Shown piece after piece: positions 44,948 through 55,587 of a stretch of DNA of 64,000 bases. This DNA comes from an uncultured Burkholderiales bacterium. GTDB taxonomy: Bacteria > Pseudomonadota > Gammaproteobacteria > Burkholderiales > Burkholderiaceae_A. A program made the position numbers and the translations under genes. Position 1 is the first letter of the stretch; each line of letters begins with the position of its first letter. The notes below the pieces were generated by a model. That model saw nothing but the letters and a program-made list of their open reading frames with translations. It had not been told where the DNA came from and searched no databases. Where the stretch lies: the NCBI GenBank assembly GCA_937864175.1, contig CALMJH010000063.1, forward strand, positions 1 to 64,000, given 5' to 3'.

Positions 44948-46348
44948 GTGGCCAAAGAGAAGACCGTCTTCGTCTGCTCCGACTGCGGGCAGGCCCACGC
45001 CAAGTGGCAGGGCCAGTGCGATGGCTGTGGCAGTTGGAATACCCTGTCCCTGGGCAAGGCTCTTGCCGTCTCGACCGGCCGAAAGTCTTCGGGGGGCTAT
45101 GCGGGCCAGTCGGCTGCGGTTCAGAGTCTGTCGAGTGTCTCGGTTGAAAATCGGCCTCGCTGGTCGATGGGCCTGGAGGAATTTGACCGTGTGCTGGGCG
45201 GTGGCCTGGTGCCCGGTGGAGTGGTGCTGCTGGGTGGCGACCCGGGCATTGGAAAGTCGACGCTGCTCCTGCAGGCACTGGCTGAGCAAATCAGACTCGC
45301 GCCGCAGGCCAGTGTGCTCTATGTCACGGGTGAAGAGTCGGTTGGTCAGGTAGCCCTTCGGGCCCAGCGTCTTGGTCTTGACCAGGCGGCCCTTGGGCAG
45401 ATTCAGATTCTTGCGGAGACGCAGCTCGAGACCATTCTGGCAACCCTTGCAGTGGCGCGGCCCAGGATGGTGGTCATCGATTCGATTCAGACCTTGTTCT
45501 CAGAGGAGATTGGCAGCGCACCAGGATCTGTGAGCCAGGTTCGGGAGACCGCAGCAGCCCTGACCCGCTGGGCCAAGTCTCAGGAGGCGGGCCTTTTCCT
45601 CGTCGGTCACGTGACCAAGGAGGGTGCCCTTGCTGGGCCTCGAGTGCTGGAGCATATGGTGGACGCCGTGCTCTACTTCGAAGGAGATCCCCAGGCCAGT
45701 TATCGGGTGGTGAGGGCCATCAAGAACCGATTCGGCACGGTCAACGAGCTTGGCGTCTTCGGCATGACTGATCGGGGGCTGAGGGCCGTGAGCAACCCCT
45801 CGGCCTTGTTCCTCTCTGCGCGCTACCAGGGCAGTGACGACCAGTCTGGTCCGGTGCCGGGCTCCTGCGTCCTGGCGACGCAGGAGGGCTCTCGCCCCCT
45901 GTTGGTCGAAGTCCAGGCACTGGTGGATACAGCACGGGTGCCCAACCCTCGGCGCCTCTGTGTCGGACTCGATCCCCAGCGGCTGGCCATGCTCTTGGCC
46001 GTTCTCCATCGTCATGCCGGGCTGGCCTGTTTTGACCAGGACGTCTACCTCAATGCGGTCGGAGGGGTACGCATTACCGAGACGGCCTCTGATTTGGCCC
46101 TCTTGGCTGCCGTGGTCTCGTCTCTGAAGAACAAGCCTCTGCCCGTGGGGCTGGTGGTCTTTGGTGAGTTGGGACTGGCCGGTGAGGTGCGGCCCTCTGT
46201 GAGGGGCCAGGAGCGTCTGCGCGAGGCGGCCCGCCTGGGATTCTCGCGTGCCCTTGTCCCCGCCGCCAATGCCCCCAAGAAACCCATCGAGGGATTAGAC
46301 GTCGTGGCCGTCAAGAACCTCGCTCAGGCCCTGGACCATCTCTTCTAA
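44948..46348 (+). CDS. radA: RadA, DNA repair ATPase
   Basis: RadA promotes branch migration in recombinational repair. The 466-residue protein starts with a C4 zinc finger (CSDCGQAHAKWQGQCDGCGSW), then a RecA-like ATPase with Walker A GDPGIGKST (about 98-106), the RadA-specific KNRFG motif, and a C-terminal Lon-like domain (GLAGEVRPS). GTG 44948 is the start nearest the alr stop. Its last 38 bases overlap the end of convergent hpnE. Confidence 0.95.
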   Translation: MAKEKTVFVCSDCGQAHAKWQGQCDGCGSWNTLSLGKALAVSTGRKSSGGYAGQSAAVQSLSSVSVENRPRWSMGLEEFDRVLGGGLVPGGVVLLGGDPGIGKSTLLLQALAEQIRLAPQASVLYVTGEESVGQVALRAQRLGLDQAALGQIQILAETQLETILATLAVARPRMVVIDSIQTLFSEEIGSAPGSVSQVRETAAALTRWAKSQEAGLFLVGHVTKEGALAGPRVLEHMVDAVLYFEGDPQASYRVVRAIKNRFGTVNELGVFGMTDRGLRAVSNPSALFLSARYQGSDDQSGPVPGSCVLATQEGSRPLLVEVQALVDTARVPNPRRLCVGLDPQRLAMLLAVLHRHAGLACFDQDVYLNAVGGVRITETASDLALLAAVVSSLKNKPLPVGLVVFGELGLAGEVRPSVRGQERLREAARLGFSRALVPAANAPKKPIEGLDVVAVKNLAQALDHLF

Positions 46349-47825
46349 GCCAGTCGACCATCTGATCGGCAGCCTGCTGGCCGCTGCAGACGGCTGACTC
46401 GATGGTGGCCGGCAGACCCGGCACCTGAGCATCACTGGCCAAGAAGAGCCCGGGCCTCAACGCCTGCGGTTGGGGGCTAGTCCGCGCCAAGGCAAGTCTC
46501 GAGACGGTCTGGGCATCACAGGACCAGGTCGCCTGCTTCTCGATCATCAGCCTTCGCCGCCCTGCTTTTGCAGCGGGTCCGAGCCAGTCCTCAAAGAGGC
46601 GCTGTGCCAAGGCTTCGAGTGCGGGACGGTCGGGGTCTTGAAGCGCGCTAAAGCTCAGGCTTGCCACCTGTCCCCAGTCTCCGGGCGGACGCAGCAGGCC
46701 AATGGCCTGAACGCGTTCGGACTGGGCTGGCCGGCTGTCGTTGGCGCCAGACGAGAGGGCGTCCGAGAGCGGCACCAAGGCCATGGGATGTCGACGCTGC
46801 GCTTGCAGCCAGGGGGAGAGGGCTGCCGGATCGAGCCAGAGCCAGGCCGTTGCGATGGCCAGTGTTGGCATCCGCAGACTCGCCTGAACCAGGGGGTCTT
46901 GCACAAGGTCTGCCGCATGCCAAGGCGCACAGCAGACGACGAGCCCGTCAAAGACCTGGCTGGTGGTCGATGATGTGGAGGCGGCCGGACGGAGGCTCAA
47001 CTGCCAGCCCTGAGCACCCTGAGCAGCCGGCAGTAGCGCGTCGACCGAGTGCCGCAGGTGCAGATGAACTCCTTGGGCAGTAAGGCTTCGGACCCAGGGG
47101 TCCAGGGCATCGAGGGTGAGGTTGTGTGCGGGATGCCAGCAGAGACTGGCCCCTGGCGCACCCTGAAGGACCTCTCGAAGGGTCTTGAGAAACACACTGG
47201 CGTCGGCCTCACCGAATGGGGTGTTGAGCATGGCCTCCACCAGCGGGATCAGCAGTCGGTTGAGAAAGGCCTGCGACCAGCCTTGCTGGCGAGCCAGTTC
47301 GCTGGTGGTCAGGCCATCGACTGCCTGAGGACCCGACCCAGTGCTCTGGGAGAGCAGGCGCGACAGGCGCCAGAGGTCTTGTGGCCAGGCCAGCCCGAGT
47401 CGTCCGGGGTTGTGGCGGCCTTGAACGGTCGCCAGGAGGGCTGCCAGGGGCTGTCTCCAGCCTGTCTGGCCATTGAGCCAGAGCTGCCGGCCAGCCTGAT
47501 GGTCTTGCCAGGCCAGGGGGCTCGAATGCCACTGGCCTTTGAGCAGGCCCAGCGATTTCAGTCGCAGAAGGGTCTGTTGGTGGGCGCCCAGGACAAGGTG
47601 TTGTCCATTGTCGATCGGAGCCGGGCAGAGGCGTTGCTGAGGGTCCTCCCAGAGCAGGCCGCGGGCCCGTCCACCGACTTGGGGTGCCGCCTCAAAGAGG
47701 TGAATCTCAGGCGTCTGACCTGGGCCCCGGGTCTCCAACAGACGACTGGCGGCTGAGAGCCCCGTCCAGCCCGCTCCAATAATGGCCAGGCGCGGAGCCC
47801 GGCCAGCCGCTAGCGGGGTTGCCAT
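46311..47825 (-). CDS. hpnE: HpnE, hydroxysqualene dehydroxylase
   Basis: An FAD-dependent amine-oxidase-type enzyme that converts hydroxysqualene to squalene, last step of the HpnCDE route. The 504-residue protein has the dinucleotide-binding IIGAGWTGLSAASRLLE near its start, VGGRARGL, DNGQHLVLGAH and a C-terminal FAD motif (LFLASDAQVPGLPATIESAVCSGQQAA). The frame is open about 300 bases further upstream inside hpnD, but ATG 47825 begins directly before the FAD fold. It overlaps hpnD by 16 bases. Confidence 0.9.
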   Translation of the reverse strand: MATPLAAGRAPRLAIIGAGWTGLSAASRLLETRGPGQTPEIHLFEAAPQVGGRARGLLWEDPQQRLCPAPIDNGQHLVLGAHQQTLLRLKSLGLLKGQWHSSPLAWQDHQAGRQLWLNGQTGWRQPLAALLATVQGRHNPGRLGLAWPQDLWRLSRLLSQSTGSGPQAVDGLTTSELARQQGWSQAFLNRLLIPLVEAMLNTPFGEADASVFLKTLREVLQGAPGASLCWHPAHNLTLDALDPWVRSLTAQGVHLHLRHSVDALLPAAQGAQGWQLSLRPAASTSSTTSQVFDGLVVCCAPWHAADLVQDPLVQASLRMPTLAIATAWLWLDPAALSPWLQAQRRHPMALVPLSDALSSGANDSRPAQSERVQAIGLLRPPGDWGQVASLSFSALQDPDRPALEALAQRLFEDWLGPAAKAGRRRLMIEKQATWSCDAQTVSRLALARTSPQPQALRPGLFLASDAQVPGLPATIESAVCSGQQAADQMVDWLRRDGPGPERGS

Positions 47826-48700
47826 CCTGCCGCAGCCCGAAGGCCTACCCAGAGTTTGCGGCCTGGGCTCAGGGCGACACGCTGGTGAAGCACGTCGTAG
47901 TCCAACTCCTGGATGGCCCGCAGCAAGTCTCGGTAGATGGCGGCCATGACCAGACCTGGTCGCTGCGCCTGGCGTTCTGATGTGGGCAGATCGTTTAGGC
48001 GATCCAGGGCTTGGTCGTAGAGGCGATGGGCCCGGACTGCGAGGTCCGCCAACGCAGCCCTCAGGCGCGGACTGTCCTGCAGGCCAAGAACCTCGGCACG
48101 GTCTAGTTGATGAGCCTGAAGACAACAACTGGGCAGGTAGACCCTTCCACGGCGGGCATCCTCGCCGATGTCACGCAGGATGTTGGTGTACTGAAGGGCA
48201 AGGCCTAGGTCGGTTGCGTAGTCGAGCGTTGCCTGCTGACAGGGTCCGAAGACTCGGGCGGAGCAGCGGCCGACCGCCCCAGCCACCTGGTCGCAGTAGT
48301 GGTCCAACTCAGTCCAGTCTGAGAAGGTCAGCGGATAGAGGTCCCGCTCGACTCCATCGAGGATGAGTAGGAGGTCTGATTCCTCCATCTGGTATCGCGC
48401 CATGGCTGGAGCCAGGGCAAGGATGACCGGATGCCTGGGGGGCTCCTGGGCAGATGATCCGGCTGCGCGTCCAGTCTGGTCCACCAGTTTCCAACGATGG
48501 AGTTGGTCACGCCACCAGTGCAGTGTCTGTTGTGCCACCACCTGGTCTGAGCAGTCATCGGCGACATCGTCGACTTCTCGGCAAAAGGCGTAGAGGGCTT
48601 CCATGGCGCGTCGCCTGGGCGGGTCCAGGAGTCGAAAGGCCGCGGTAAAGCTCGAAGAGGCGCGCGCAGCCTTGTCGGCGCAGTATTGCTCGGGAGTCAT
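47810..48700 (-). CDS. hpnD: HpnD, presqualene diphosphate synthase
   Basis: A 296-residue trans-isoprenyl synthase that joins two farnesyl diphosphates to presqualene diphosphate. Two aspartate motifs are visible: FCREVDDVADD (about 39-49) and YTNILRDIGEDARRGRVYLP (about 171-190). It is translationally coupled to hpnC (ATGA overlap) and hpnE. FPP would come from the MEP pathway to which ispDF contributes. Confidence 0.93.
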   Translation of the reverse strand: MTPEQYCADKAARASSSFTAAFRLLDPPRRRAMEALYAFCREVDDVADDCSDQVVAQQTLHWWRDQLHRWKLVDQTGRAAGSSAQEPPRHPVILALAPAMARYQMEESDLLLILDGVERDLYPLTFSDWTELDHYCDQVAGAVGRCSARVFGPCQQATLDYATDLGLALQYTNILRDIGEDARRGRVYLPSCCLQAHQLDRAEVLGLQDSPRLRAALADLAVRAHRLYDQALDRLNDLPTSERQAQRPGLVMAAIYRDLLRAIQELDYDVLHQRVALSPGRKLWVGLRAAAGWQPR

Positions 48701-49596
48701 GTCGCCCGACTGTACCGCAAGAGTGCAAGGCCAATGAGTCGGACAAAGTCCTTCAGCCTAAGGCGTGGCCCGCTCTCCCAGCAGTCCAGAGGCCGGTTAC
48801 GCACAAGACGGGCCATGGCCAGACCGCCCAGCCGTGTGGTCTCGAGTTCGAGGCCCATCCGAAATCGGAGTCCTGGGGCGAGCCGAGCCTTGACCAGAGA
48901 CAGCAGCGGCTCACCCTGGACCAGGCAGCGCTCCCCACGCTCGACGAGTCGCATGACCAGCTCAGCCCGCTGGGCAGGTGCAAGGCGTCGCCACTGGTCT
49001 GGCTCATCAGTTGGCCAGTCACAACGGGGCAGGGTGGGTCGCCCACGGGCCAGGTCTTGACCAAAATCCTGGGCGAAGTTCACCAGCTGAAGCCCCGTGC
49101 AGACGGCGTCCGCGCTGGCCAGCAGCAGTCGTTCGTCGGGATCAATGGCCTGCTGGTCCTCGTGGGTTAGCCCTAAGAAACCCAGCATCATTCGGCCTAC
49201 CGGATTGGCCGAGCACTGGCAGTAGGCGTAGACGGCTGACCAGTCCTCGAAAGGGCGGTGCTGAGCATCGTAGTCAAATGCACTGAGCAGCCTGAGCATC
49301 CAGTCAGGACTGACCCCATGACGCGCCAGGGCTTTGAGCAGGTCCTGGCAGGCCTGGTCCGTGCTGGCCGACCCGCTGGTCTCCCCGGTGGTCAGCCGCC
49401 TGCGGATGGCCGCAAGGCCAGCCTGCCTCTGTGTGCTATTCAAGGTTCCCTCATCGGCCAAGTCGTCGCTGAGTCGGGCCAGTCGGTAGAGGGCAAGGAC
49501 ATCGGGTCGAATGGTCTTTGGGACGAGCCAAGAGGCGACCGGAAAATTCTCGTAGTGGTTTGCACCATGCAGGCTTTCGCTGACCATGGGCGCCAT
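48697..49596 (-). CDS. hpnC: HpnC, hydroxysqualene synthase
   Basis: A 299-residue paralogue of HpnD that hydrolyses presqualene diphosphate to hydroxysqualene. HGANHYENFPVASWLVP at the N terminus is characteristic, and the aspartate-rich regions ARLSDDLADEG and NFAQDFGQDLARGRPTLP are present. The start could be ATG 49596 or ATG 49587; neither has a good ribosome site. It is the first gene of hpnCDE and is divergent from tRNA-Leu. No squalene-hopene cyclase is in the window. Confidence 0.91.
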   Translation of the reverse strand: MAPMVSESLHGANHYENFPVASWLVPKTIRPDVLALYRLARLSDDLADEGTLNSTQRQAGLAAIRRRLTTGETSGSASTDQACQDLLKALARHGVSPDWMLRLLSAFDYDAQHRPFEDWSAVYAYCQCSANPVGRMMLGFLGLTHEDQQAIDPDERLLLASADAVCTGLQLVNFAQDFGQDLARGRPTLPRCDWPTDEPDQWRRLAPAQRAELVMRLVERGERCLVQGEPLLSLVKARLAPGLRFRMGLELETTRLGGLAMARLVRNRPLDCWESGPRLRLKDFVRLIGLALLRYSRAT

Positions 49597-49633
49597 TCTA
49601 TGTTGTGGCTTTCGATACAATGGGCGTTCGCCT

Positions 49634-49721
<88 letters not shown>

Positions 49722-49746
49722 CTTTTCTTTTGAATGAGTTTTAACG

Positions 49747-51078
49747 ATGACTGCTGATAGCACCCAAACCCTAGCTTCGAGCCTGGAGCGCAAACTCACC
49801 CTGACCGTGCCCATGGCCGACGTCGAGGCCCTCGCCCTGAAAAAGCTCAACCAGATGGGGAAAAAGATGAAGATGCCGGGCTTCCGTCCTGGCAAAGTCC
49901 CCATGAAGGTGGTGCAGCAGACCTATGGGCCTCAGGCGCAGTCAGAGGCGATTGGCGATGTGGTGAGCCGGGTCTACAGCGAGACCGTCATGGCCCAGAA
50001 CCTGCGGCCCGCCGGCCCCCCCGACATCAAGCCCGCAGAGGGTTCCCGTCTGACCGAGGCCTCTGAGCAGACCACCATGGTCTTCGAGGCCACCATCGAG
50101 GTCTACCCCGAGATTTCTATTCCCGACCGCGCAGGCCTGGCCCTTGAGGCCACCGACTGCCCTGTGACCGCCGCTGACGTCGACAAGACCCTCGAGACGC
50201 TGCGCAAGCAGAAGGTGAACTACCAGACGGTGGACCGGGCCGCTCAAGACGAAGACCAGGCTCGGGTGGACTTCAAAGGCACCCTCGATGGCGTGGCCTT
50301 TGAGGGCGGCAGTGCGAAAGACTTCCGCTTTGTGGTGGGTGCGGGCCAGATGCTGCCGGAATTTGATCGGGCCGTTGTGGGCATGAAGGCGGGCGAAGAA
50401 AAGACTTTCCCCCTGTCCTTTCCTGCCGACTATCGGGCCGAGAAACTCGCCGGTAGGACCGGCGAGTTCACAGTCACGCTGCACGAAGTCTTGGCACCAG
50501 AGCTGCCAGCCCTGGACGACGAACTGGCCAAGGCGTTCGGCATCGAGCAGGGCGGTCTGACCAAGCTGCGAGAGGATGTCGAGAAGAACCTGCGGCGGGA
50601 GGTCTCCGGCCGCTGCAAGGCCAAGACCAAGCAGGCGGCGATGGATGCCTTGTTGGCGAGCAGCGCCTTTGACGTGCCCAAGGCCCTGGTCCAGTCCGAG
50701 GCCCAGCGCATGGCCGATGGCATGCGCCAAGACATGTCCTCGCGTGGTATGAACGTCAAAGATGCCCCCATTCCCGCCGAGCTCTTCACCGAGCAGGCCA
50801 CCAAGCGTGTTCGCCTGGGCCTCTTGGTTGGCGCCATTGTTCGTGCGGAGAACCTGCAGGCCACCGAAGCGCAGGTAAGAGCCATGCTCGCCGAGATGGC
50901 TGAGAGCTACGAAAAGCCCGAGGAATTCATTCGCTGGACCCTCTCAAATCCCGAGCGGCGGGCTGAGGCAGAGGCCGTGGTCGTCGAGGACAACGTTGTA
51001 GCTTGGGTCCAGGCGGGCGCGAAGGTCAGCACCAAGACGCTCACCGTTGACGAACTGATGAAAGAAGGCAATGCCTAA
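49747..51078 (+). CDS. tig: Tig, trigger factor
   Basis: The ribosome-bound chaperone that meets nascent chains. The 443-residue protein has the ribosome-binding motif [12 protein letters not shown] (about 46-57), a central FKBP-type peptidyl-prolyl isomerase domain (about 165-250, with [19 protein letters not shown]) and a long helical C-terminal chaperone domain. It opens tig-clpP-clpX-lon. The leader from the tRNA is only 25 bases without a strong Shine-Dalgarno, so it may be processed from a tRNA-containing transcript. Confidence 0.95.
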   Translation: MTADSTQTLASSLERKLTLTVPMADVEALALKKLNQMGKKMKMPGFRPGKVPMKVVQQTYGPQAQSEAIGDVVSRVYSETVMAQNLRPAGPPDIKPAEGSRLTEASEQTTMVFEATIEVYPEISIPDRAGLALEATDCPVTAADVDKTLETLRKQKVNYQTVDRAAQDEDQARVDFKGTLDGVAFEGGSAKDFRFVVGAGQMLPEFDRAVVGMKAGEEKTFPLSFPADYRAEKLAGRTGEFTVTLHEVLAPELPALDDELAKAFGIEQGGLTKLREDVEKNLRREVSGRCKAKTKQAAMDALLASSAFDVPKALVQSEAQRMADGMRQDMSSRGMNVKDAPIPAELFTEQATKRVRLGLLVGAIVRAENLQATEAQVRAMLAEMAESYEKPEEFIRWTLSNPERRAEAEAVVVEDNVVAWVQAGAKVSTKTLTVDELMKEGNA

Positions 51079-51694
51079 GATGCAGACCACATCCGAAGAG
51101 ATTCGCGGCCTGGGCCTCGTGCCCATGGTCATTGAGCAGTCGGGCCGCGGCGAGCGGGCCTATGACATCTACTCGCGGCTTCTAAAGGAGCGGGTGGTCT
51201 TTCTGGTCGGTCCTGTCAATGACCAGTCGGCTAACCTCGTGATCGCCCAGTTGCTGTTTCTAGAGTCAGAGAATCCCGACAAGGACATCTCGCTCTACAT
51301 CAATTCTCCCGGCGGCTCGGTCTCTGCCGGACTGGCCATTTTCGACACCATGCAATTTGTGAAACCCGCTGTGAGTACGCTCTGTATGGGCATGGCGGCG
51401 AGCATGGGCGCATTTCTGCTGGCTGCCGGCGAGAAAGGCAAGCGCTTTGCCCTGCCCAACAGCCGCGTCATGATTCACCAGCCGCTTGGCGGGGTGCAGG
51501 GTCAGGCCTCGGACATCGAGATCCATGCCCGCGAGATTTTGTCGCTGCGCGACAAGCTCAACAGCATCCTGGCCGAGAGAACCGGCCAGTCGCTAGAGAC
51601 CATCGCCAGAGACACTGACCGCGACAACTTCATGTCTTCCGATGATGCGTTAAAGTATGGACTCATCGATCGTGTTCTGGTGAATCGAGATTGA
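51071..51694 (+). CDS. clpP: ClpP, ATP-dependent protease proteolytic subunit
   Basis: A serine protease that forms the tetradecamer used by ClpX. The 207-residue protein has the catalytic serine in [11 protein letters not shown], the histidine in MIHQPLGG and the aspartate in [13 protein letters not shown] 51071 overlaps the end of tig by eight bases; ATG 51080, three codons later and just past the tig stop, is an equally possible start. Confidence 0.96.
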   Translation: MPKMQTTSEEIRGLGLVPMVIEQSGRGERAYDIYSRLLKERVVFLVGPVNDQSANLVIAQLLFLESENPDKDISLYINSPGGSVSAGLAIFDTMQFVKPAVSTLCMGMAASMGAFLLAAGEKGKRFALPNSRVMIHQPLGGVQGQASDIEIHAREILSLRDKLNSILAERTGQSLETIARDTDRDNFMSSDDALKYGLIDRVLVNRD

Positions 51695-51696
51695 GT

Positions 51697-51718
51697 GCCC
51701 GCCGTATGACCAGCGGGC
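51697..51718 (+). other. Hairpin between clpP and clpX
   Basis: A perfect six-base GC stem (GCCCGC/GCGGGC) with a ten-base loop starts three bases after the clpP stop. It has no T-run after it, so it is more likely an mRNA stability or weak attenuation element than a full terminator. Confidence 0.45.
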
Positions 51719-51735
51719 CTTGCATGGAGGCATAG

Positions 51736-53013
51736 ATGGCCGAAAAGAAATCCTCAGGCGAAAAACTCCTCTACTGCTCTTTTTGTGGCAAGAGCCAGCA
51801 CGAGGTCAAAAAGCTCATCGCCGGCCCGTCGGTCTTTATCTGTGACGAGTGCATCGACCTCTGCAACGACATCATTCGAGACGAGCAGGGGACTTCGCCC
51901 AGCGGGCAGTCTGGCGACGAGACGTCCCTGCCAACACCCCAAGAGATCGCGTCCATCCTCGACCAGTACGTCGTTGGCCAAGACCGCGCCAAGCGCGGTC
52001 TGGCTGTTGCGGTCTACAACCACTACAAACGGCTTCGCCAGAAGAAGGCGGCCACCAGTGAGGTCGAACTGGCCAAGAGCAACATTCTGCTCATCGGCCC
52101 CACCGGTTCTGGCAAGACACTCTTGGCCCAGACCCTGGCCAGGCTTCTAAATGTCCCCTTTGTTATTGCCGACGCGACCACGCTCACCGAGGCCGGCTAT
52201 GTCGGAGAGGATGTCGAAAACATCATTCAGAAGCTCCTGCAGAACTGCAACTACGAGGTCGAGCGGGCCCAGCATGGCATCGTCTACATCGATGAGATCG
52301 ACAAGATTTCCCGTAAATCGGACAACCCGTCGATTACGCGGGATGTCTCCGGCGAGGGCGTGCAGCAGGCCCTGCTCAAACTCATCGAGGGCACGGTTGC
52401 CTCGGTACCTCCCCAGGGTGGCCGCAAGCATCCAAACCAGGATTTCGTCCAGATTGACACGACCAACATTCTCTTTGTCTGCGGCGGGGCCTTCGATGGC
52501 CTTGAGAAGGTCATTCGCGACCGTACCGAGAAGACCTCGATTGGCTTTGGAGCCCAGGTCAAGTCGGCAAAAGAGCGCAAACTCAGTGAACTCTTCAAAG
52601 AGGTCGAGCCAGAGGACCTCATCAAGTTTGGCCTAATTCCAGAGTTGGTGGGCCGTCTGCCGGTGGTCACCACCCTCGACGAGCTTGATGAACCTGCCCT
52701 CATCGAGATCCTTACCGGTCCCAAGAACGCGCTGGTCAAGCAGTATCAGTCGCTCTTCCAGATGGAGGGGGTAGACCTTGAGGTTCGACCCGCTGCTCTG
52801 CGGGCAATTGCTCAGAAGGCGATTGCGCGCAAGACAGGCGCTCGGGGGCTGCGGTCCATTCTTGAGCAGGTGTTGCTTGACACCATGTACGACCTTCCCA
52901 GCCAGAAAAACGTCAACAAGGTGGTCGTTGACGAGAGCACGGTGGTCGGCGATGGTGTGCCGCTTCTGATTTACGGCGAAAACCCCAAGGTCTCAGGCAG
53001 TAAGCACGCCTAG
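51736..53013 (+). CDS. clpX: ClpX, AAA+ unfoldase of ClpXP
   Basis: A 425-residue unfoldase. The N-terminal zinc-binding domain has CSFCGKSQ and CDECIDLC; the AAA+ module has Walker A GPTGSGKT (about 118-125), Walker [10 protein letters not shown], the pore loop (GYVG), the ClpP-contact IGF loop (SIGFGAQV), and the sensor 2 GARGLRS. GGAGG precedes the ATG at good spacing. Confidence 0.97.
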   Translation: MAEKKSSGEKLLYCSFCGKSQHEVKKLIAGPSVFICDECIDLCNDIIRDEQGTSPSGQSGDETSLPTPQEIASILDQYVVGQDRAKRGLAVAVYNHYKRLRQKKAATSEVELAKSNILLIGPTGSGKTLLAQTLARLLNVPFVIADATTLTEAGYVGEDVENIIQKLLQNCNYEVERAQHGIVYIDEIDKISRKSDNPSITRDVSGEGVQQALLKLIEGTVASVPPQGGRKHPNQDFVQIDTTNILFVCGGAFDGLEKVIRDRTEKTSIGFGAQVKSAKERKLSELFKEVEPEDLIKFGLIPELVGRLPVVTTLDELDEPALIEILTGPKNALVKQYQSLFQMEGVDLEVRPAALRAIAQKAIARKTGARGLRSILEQVLLDTMYDLPSQKNVNKVVVDESTVVGDGVPLLIYGENPKVSGSKHA

Positions 53014-53069
53014 GCCTTGAAATGTCGCTGGGCCGGACCCAGCTAGTGGGAAGAACAAAGGAAACTGAA

Positions 53070-55511
53070 ATGTCCAAGACCGATCTGCTTCCCCCTGACA
53101 ACACCGTACTGCCCATGCTGCCCCTGCGCGATGTGGTGGTCTTTCCCCACATGGTCATTCCGCTGTTTGTTGGTCGACCAAAGTCCATCAAGGCCATGGA
53201 GCGGGCGATGGAATCGGGCAGTCACATTCTGCTGGCCGCCCAGAAGTCGCCTACGCAGGATGATCCAAGCCTGGATGACATCTACAAGATTGGCTGCCTG
53301 GCCACCATTCTGCAGATGCTCAAACTCCCCGATGGCACCGTGAAGGTACTTGTCGAGGGCAGTCAGCGGGCCACTCTGGTGGACATGCAGGACAACGGTG
53401 AACACCTGGTGGCGGAATGCCGACCGATTGTTTTGGACGAGAAAGACAATCCAGAGACGGAGGCGCTTCGGCGCACGTTGTTGGCTCAGTTTGACCAGTT
53501 CGTCAAACTCAACAAGAAAATTCCTGCCGAGATTCTCAATAGCCTGGTTAGCATCGAGGAGCCTGGCCGTCTTGCCGACACCATTGCGGCCCATCTGCCC
53601 ATGAAGCTTGAGCAGAAGCAGGAGATTCTCGAGGTGCTACCAGTCCCTGATCGTCTGGAAAAACTCCTGGCCCAGATTGAGACGGAACTCGACATCCTGC
53701 AGGTGGAAAAGCGCATCCGTGGTCGTGTCAAACGACAGATGGAAAAGAGCCAGCGCGAGTACTACCTCAATGAGCAGGTCAAGGCCATTCAGAAGGAGTT
53801 GGGCGAGGGCGAGGACAATGAACTCGACGAACTCGACAAGAAGATTAAGGCGGCCCGCATGCCCAAAGAGGCAAGGGACAAGGCCCAGGCCGAGCTTAAG
53901 AAGCTTCGCATGATGTCGCCCATGTCGGCGGAGGCCACCGTAGTCCGCAACTACATCGATGCCCTGGTGGGGCTGCCCTGGAAGAAAAAGAGCAAGGTCA
54001 ACGTCGACCTGGTGCATGCCGAGGAGGTCCTCGAGAAGGAGCACTTCGGGCTTGAGAAGGTGAAAGAGCGCATCTTAGAGGCCCTGGCCGTTCAGCGGCG
54101 CGTCGACAAAGTCAAGGCACCTATCCTCTGTCTCGTGGGTCCCCCGGGAGTCGGCAAGACGTCGCTGGGCCAGTCCATCGCCCGGGCGACCAATCGCAAA
54201 TTTGTTCGAATGGCCCTTGGGGGTGTGCGAGACGAGTCGGAGATTCGTGGCCACCGGCGGACCTATATCGGGTCTATGCCCGGCAAGATTCTGAGCAGTC
54301 TCTCCAAGGTTGGTGTGCGCAACCCACTTTTCCTGCTCGACGAGGTGGACAAGATGGGCATGGACTTTCGGGGTGACCCTGCCAGTGCCCTGCTAGAGGT
54401 CCTGGACCCTGAGCAGAACCACTCCTTTACCGACCACTACGTTGAGGTGGAGTACGACCTCTCCGATGTCATGTTCGTGGCCACGGCCAACTCCCTCAAT
54501 ATTCCTCCAGCCTTGCTCGACCGAATGGAAGTCATTCGGCTGTCTGGCTACACAGAGGACGAGAAGGTCAACATCGCCCAGCGTTATCTACTGCCCAAGC
54601 AGATCAAGCTGACGGGACTGAAGCCCGAGGAGATCTCGGTCGCTGAGGATGCGGTTCGCGAGATCATTCGGTCGTATACCCGTGAGGCTGGAGTTCGAAG
54701 CCTGGAGCGCGAGATCTCGAAGATCTGCCGCAAGGTAGTTCGCATGATTCTCACCGGCAAGGCCCAGGGAGCCGTGCAGGTTAGCGCAGAGAACATCGAA
54801 GAATTCCTGGCCGTCAAGAAATTTACGTTTGGCGTCGCCGAGAAAGAGGATCAGGTGGGCGAAGTCACTGGTCTCGCCTGGACTGAGGTGGGAGGCGAGT
54901 TGCTGATGATCGAGGCCGCTGTCATGCCCGGTAAAGGGGCTATTACCCGAACGGGCTCGCTGGGCGATGTCATGAAGGAGTCTGTAGAGGCTGCCCGTTC
55001 CGTCGTCCGGGCCCGCGCCCGTCGTCTAGGTATTGCCGATGATGTCTTCGAGAAAAAGGACCTCCACATCCATGCCCCCGAGGGGGCGACACCGAAGGAT
55101 GGACCGAGTGCGGGGATTGCGATGACCACCGCCATGGTCTCGGCGCTGACCAACATTGCCGTTCGTGCGGATGTTGCAATGACCGGAGAGATCACCCTTC
55201 GGGGAGAGGTCCTTCAGATTGGTGGTCTCAAGGAGAAGCTCCTGGCGGCCCACCGTGGCGGCATTAAGAAGGTCCTCATTCCGGAGCAAAACGTTCGTGA
55301 CTTGGCGGATATTCCTGCCAACGTCAAAAACGCTCTGGAGATTGTTCCGGTGAAATGGATCGATCAGGTTCTGGAGCAGGCTCTGGCGACCTCTCCAACG
55401 CCCTTGCCAGAGACGGGAGCCGAGGCTGCACCATCTGTGAGCACCTCCTCATCCACTGCTGCAGCGCCCGAGGTTCAGGCACCTGTTTCAACGGAAACCC
55501 TAAAACATTGA
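53070..55511 (+). CDS. lon: Lon, ATP-dependent protease
   Basis: An 813-residue Lon protease degrading misfolded and regulatory proteins. It has the N-terminal substrate domain (LPMLPLRDVVVFPHM), coiled linker, AAA+ module with GPPGVGKTS, and the C-terminal protease domain with the Ser-Lys dyad in PKDGPSAGIAM and the GGLKEKLLAAHRGG stretch. The frame extends upstream to 53022, but ATG 53070, after AAAGGAAAC, yields the conserved N terminus. The last 35 residues are Ala/Ser/Thr/Pro-rich and probably disordered. Confidence 0.97.
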   Translation: MSKTDLLPPDNTVLPMLPLRDVVVFPHMVIPLFVGRPKSIKAMERAMESGSHILLAAQKSPTQDDPSLDDIYKIGCLATILQMLKLPDGTVKVLVEGSQRATLVDMQDNGEHLVAECRPIVLDEKDNPETEALRRTLLAQFDQFVKLNKKIPAEILNSLVSIEEPGRLADTIAAHLPMKLEQKQEILEVLPVPDRLEKLLAQIETELDILQVEKRIRGRVKRQMEKSQREYYLNEQVKAIQKELGEGEDNELDELDKKIKAARMPKEARDKAQAELKKLRMMSPMSAEATVVRNYIDALVGLPWKKKSKVNVDLVHAEEVLEKEHFGLEKVKERILEALAVQRRVDKVKAPILCLVGPPGVGKTSLGQSIARATNRKFVRMALGGVRDESEIRGHRRTYIGSMPGKILSSLSKVGVRNPLFLLDEVDKMGMDFRGDPASALLEVLDPEQNHSFTDHYVEVEYDLSDVMFVATANSLNIPPALLDRMEVIRLSGYTEDEKVNIAQRYLLPKQIKLTGLKPEEISVAEDAVREIIRSYTREAGVRSLEREISKICRKVVRMILTGKAQGAVQVSAENIEEFLAVKKFTFGVAEKEDQVGEVTGLAWTEVGGELLMIEAAVMPGKGAITRTGSLGDVMKESVEAARSVVRARARRLGIADDVFEKKDLHIHAPEGATPKDGPSAGIAMTTAMVSALTNIAVRADVAMTGEITLRGEVLQIGGLKEKLLAAHRGGIKKVLIPEQNVRDLADIPANVKNALEIVPVKWIDQVLEQALATSPTPLPETGAEAAPSVSTSSSTAAAPEVQAPVSTETLKH

Positions 55512-55517
55512 TTTGTC

Positions 55518-55558
55518 GTGAAAGGGCTGCCTGCAAGGCTTTGCGGGCAGTCTTTCAC
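55518..55558 (+). terminator. Strong hairpin after lon, probable terminator without a clear T-run
   Basis: GTGAAAG pairs with CTTTCAC, CTGCC with GGCAG, and GCAA with TTGC around a GGCT loop, with only minor interruptions. It starts six bases after the lon stop and ends one base before the hupB -35 box. No U-tract follows, so termination may be partial or Rho-assisted. Confidence 0.5.
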
Positions 55559-55587
55559 TTGACCTTGAAAGCGTCCAGCGGTTAAAG
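55559..55587 (+). promoter_or_regulatory. Putative hupB promoter
   Basis: TTGACC (55559-55564), 17 bases, then TTAAAG (55582-55587). The implied leader of about 130 bases includes an A/C-rich tract (55638-55664) made of repeated AACCAAA-like units. The -10 is a weak match. Confidence 0.45.
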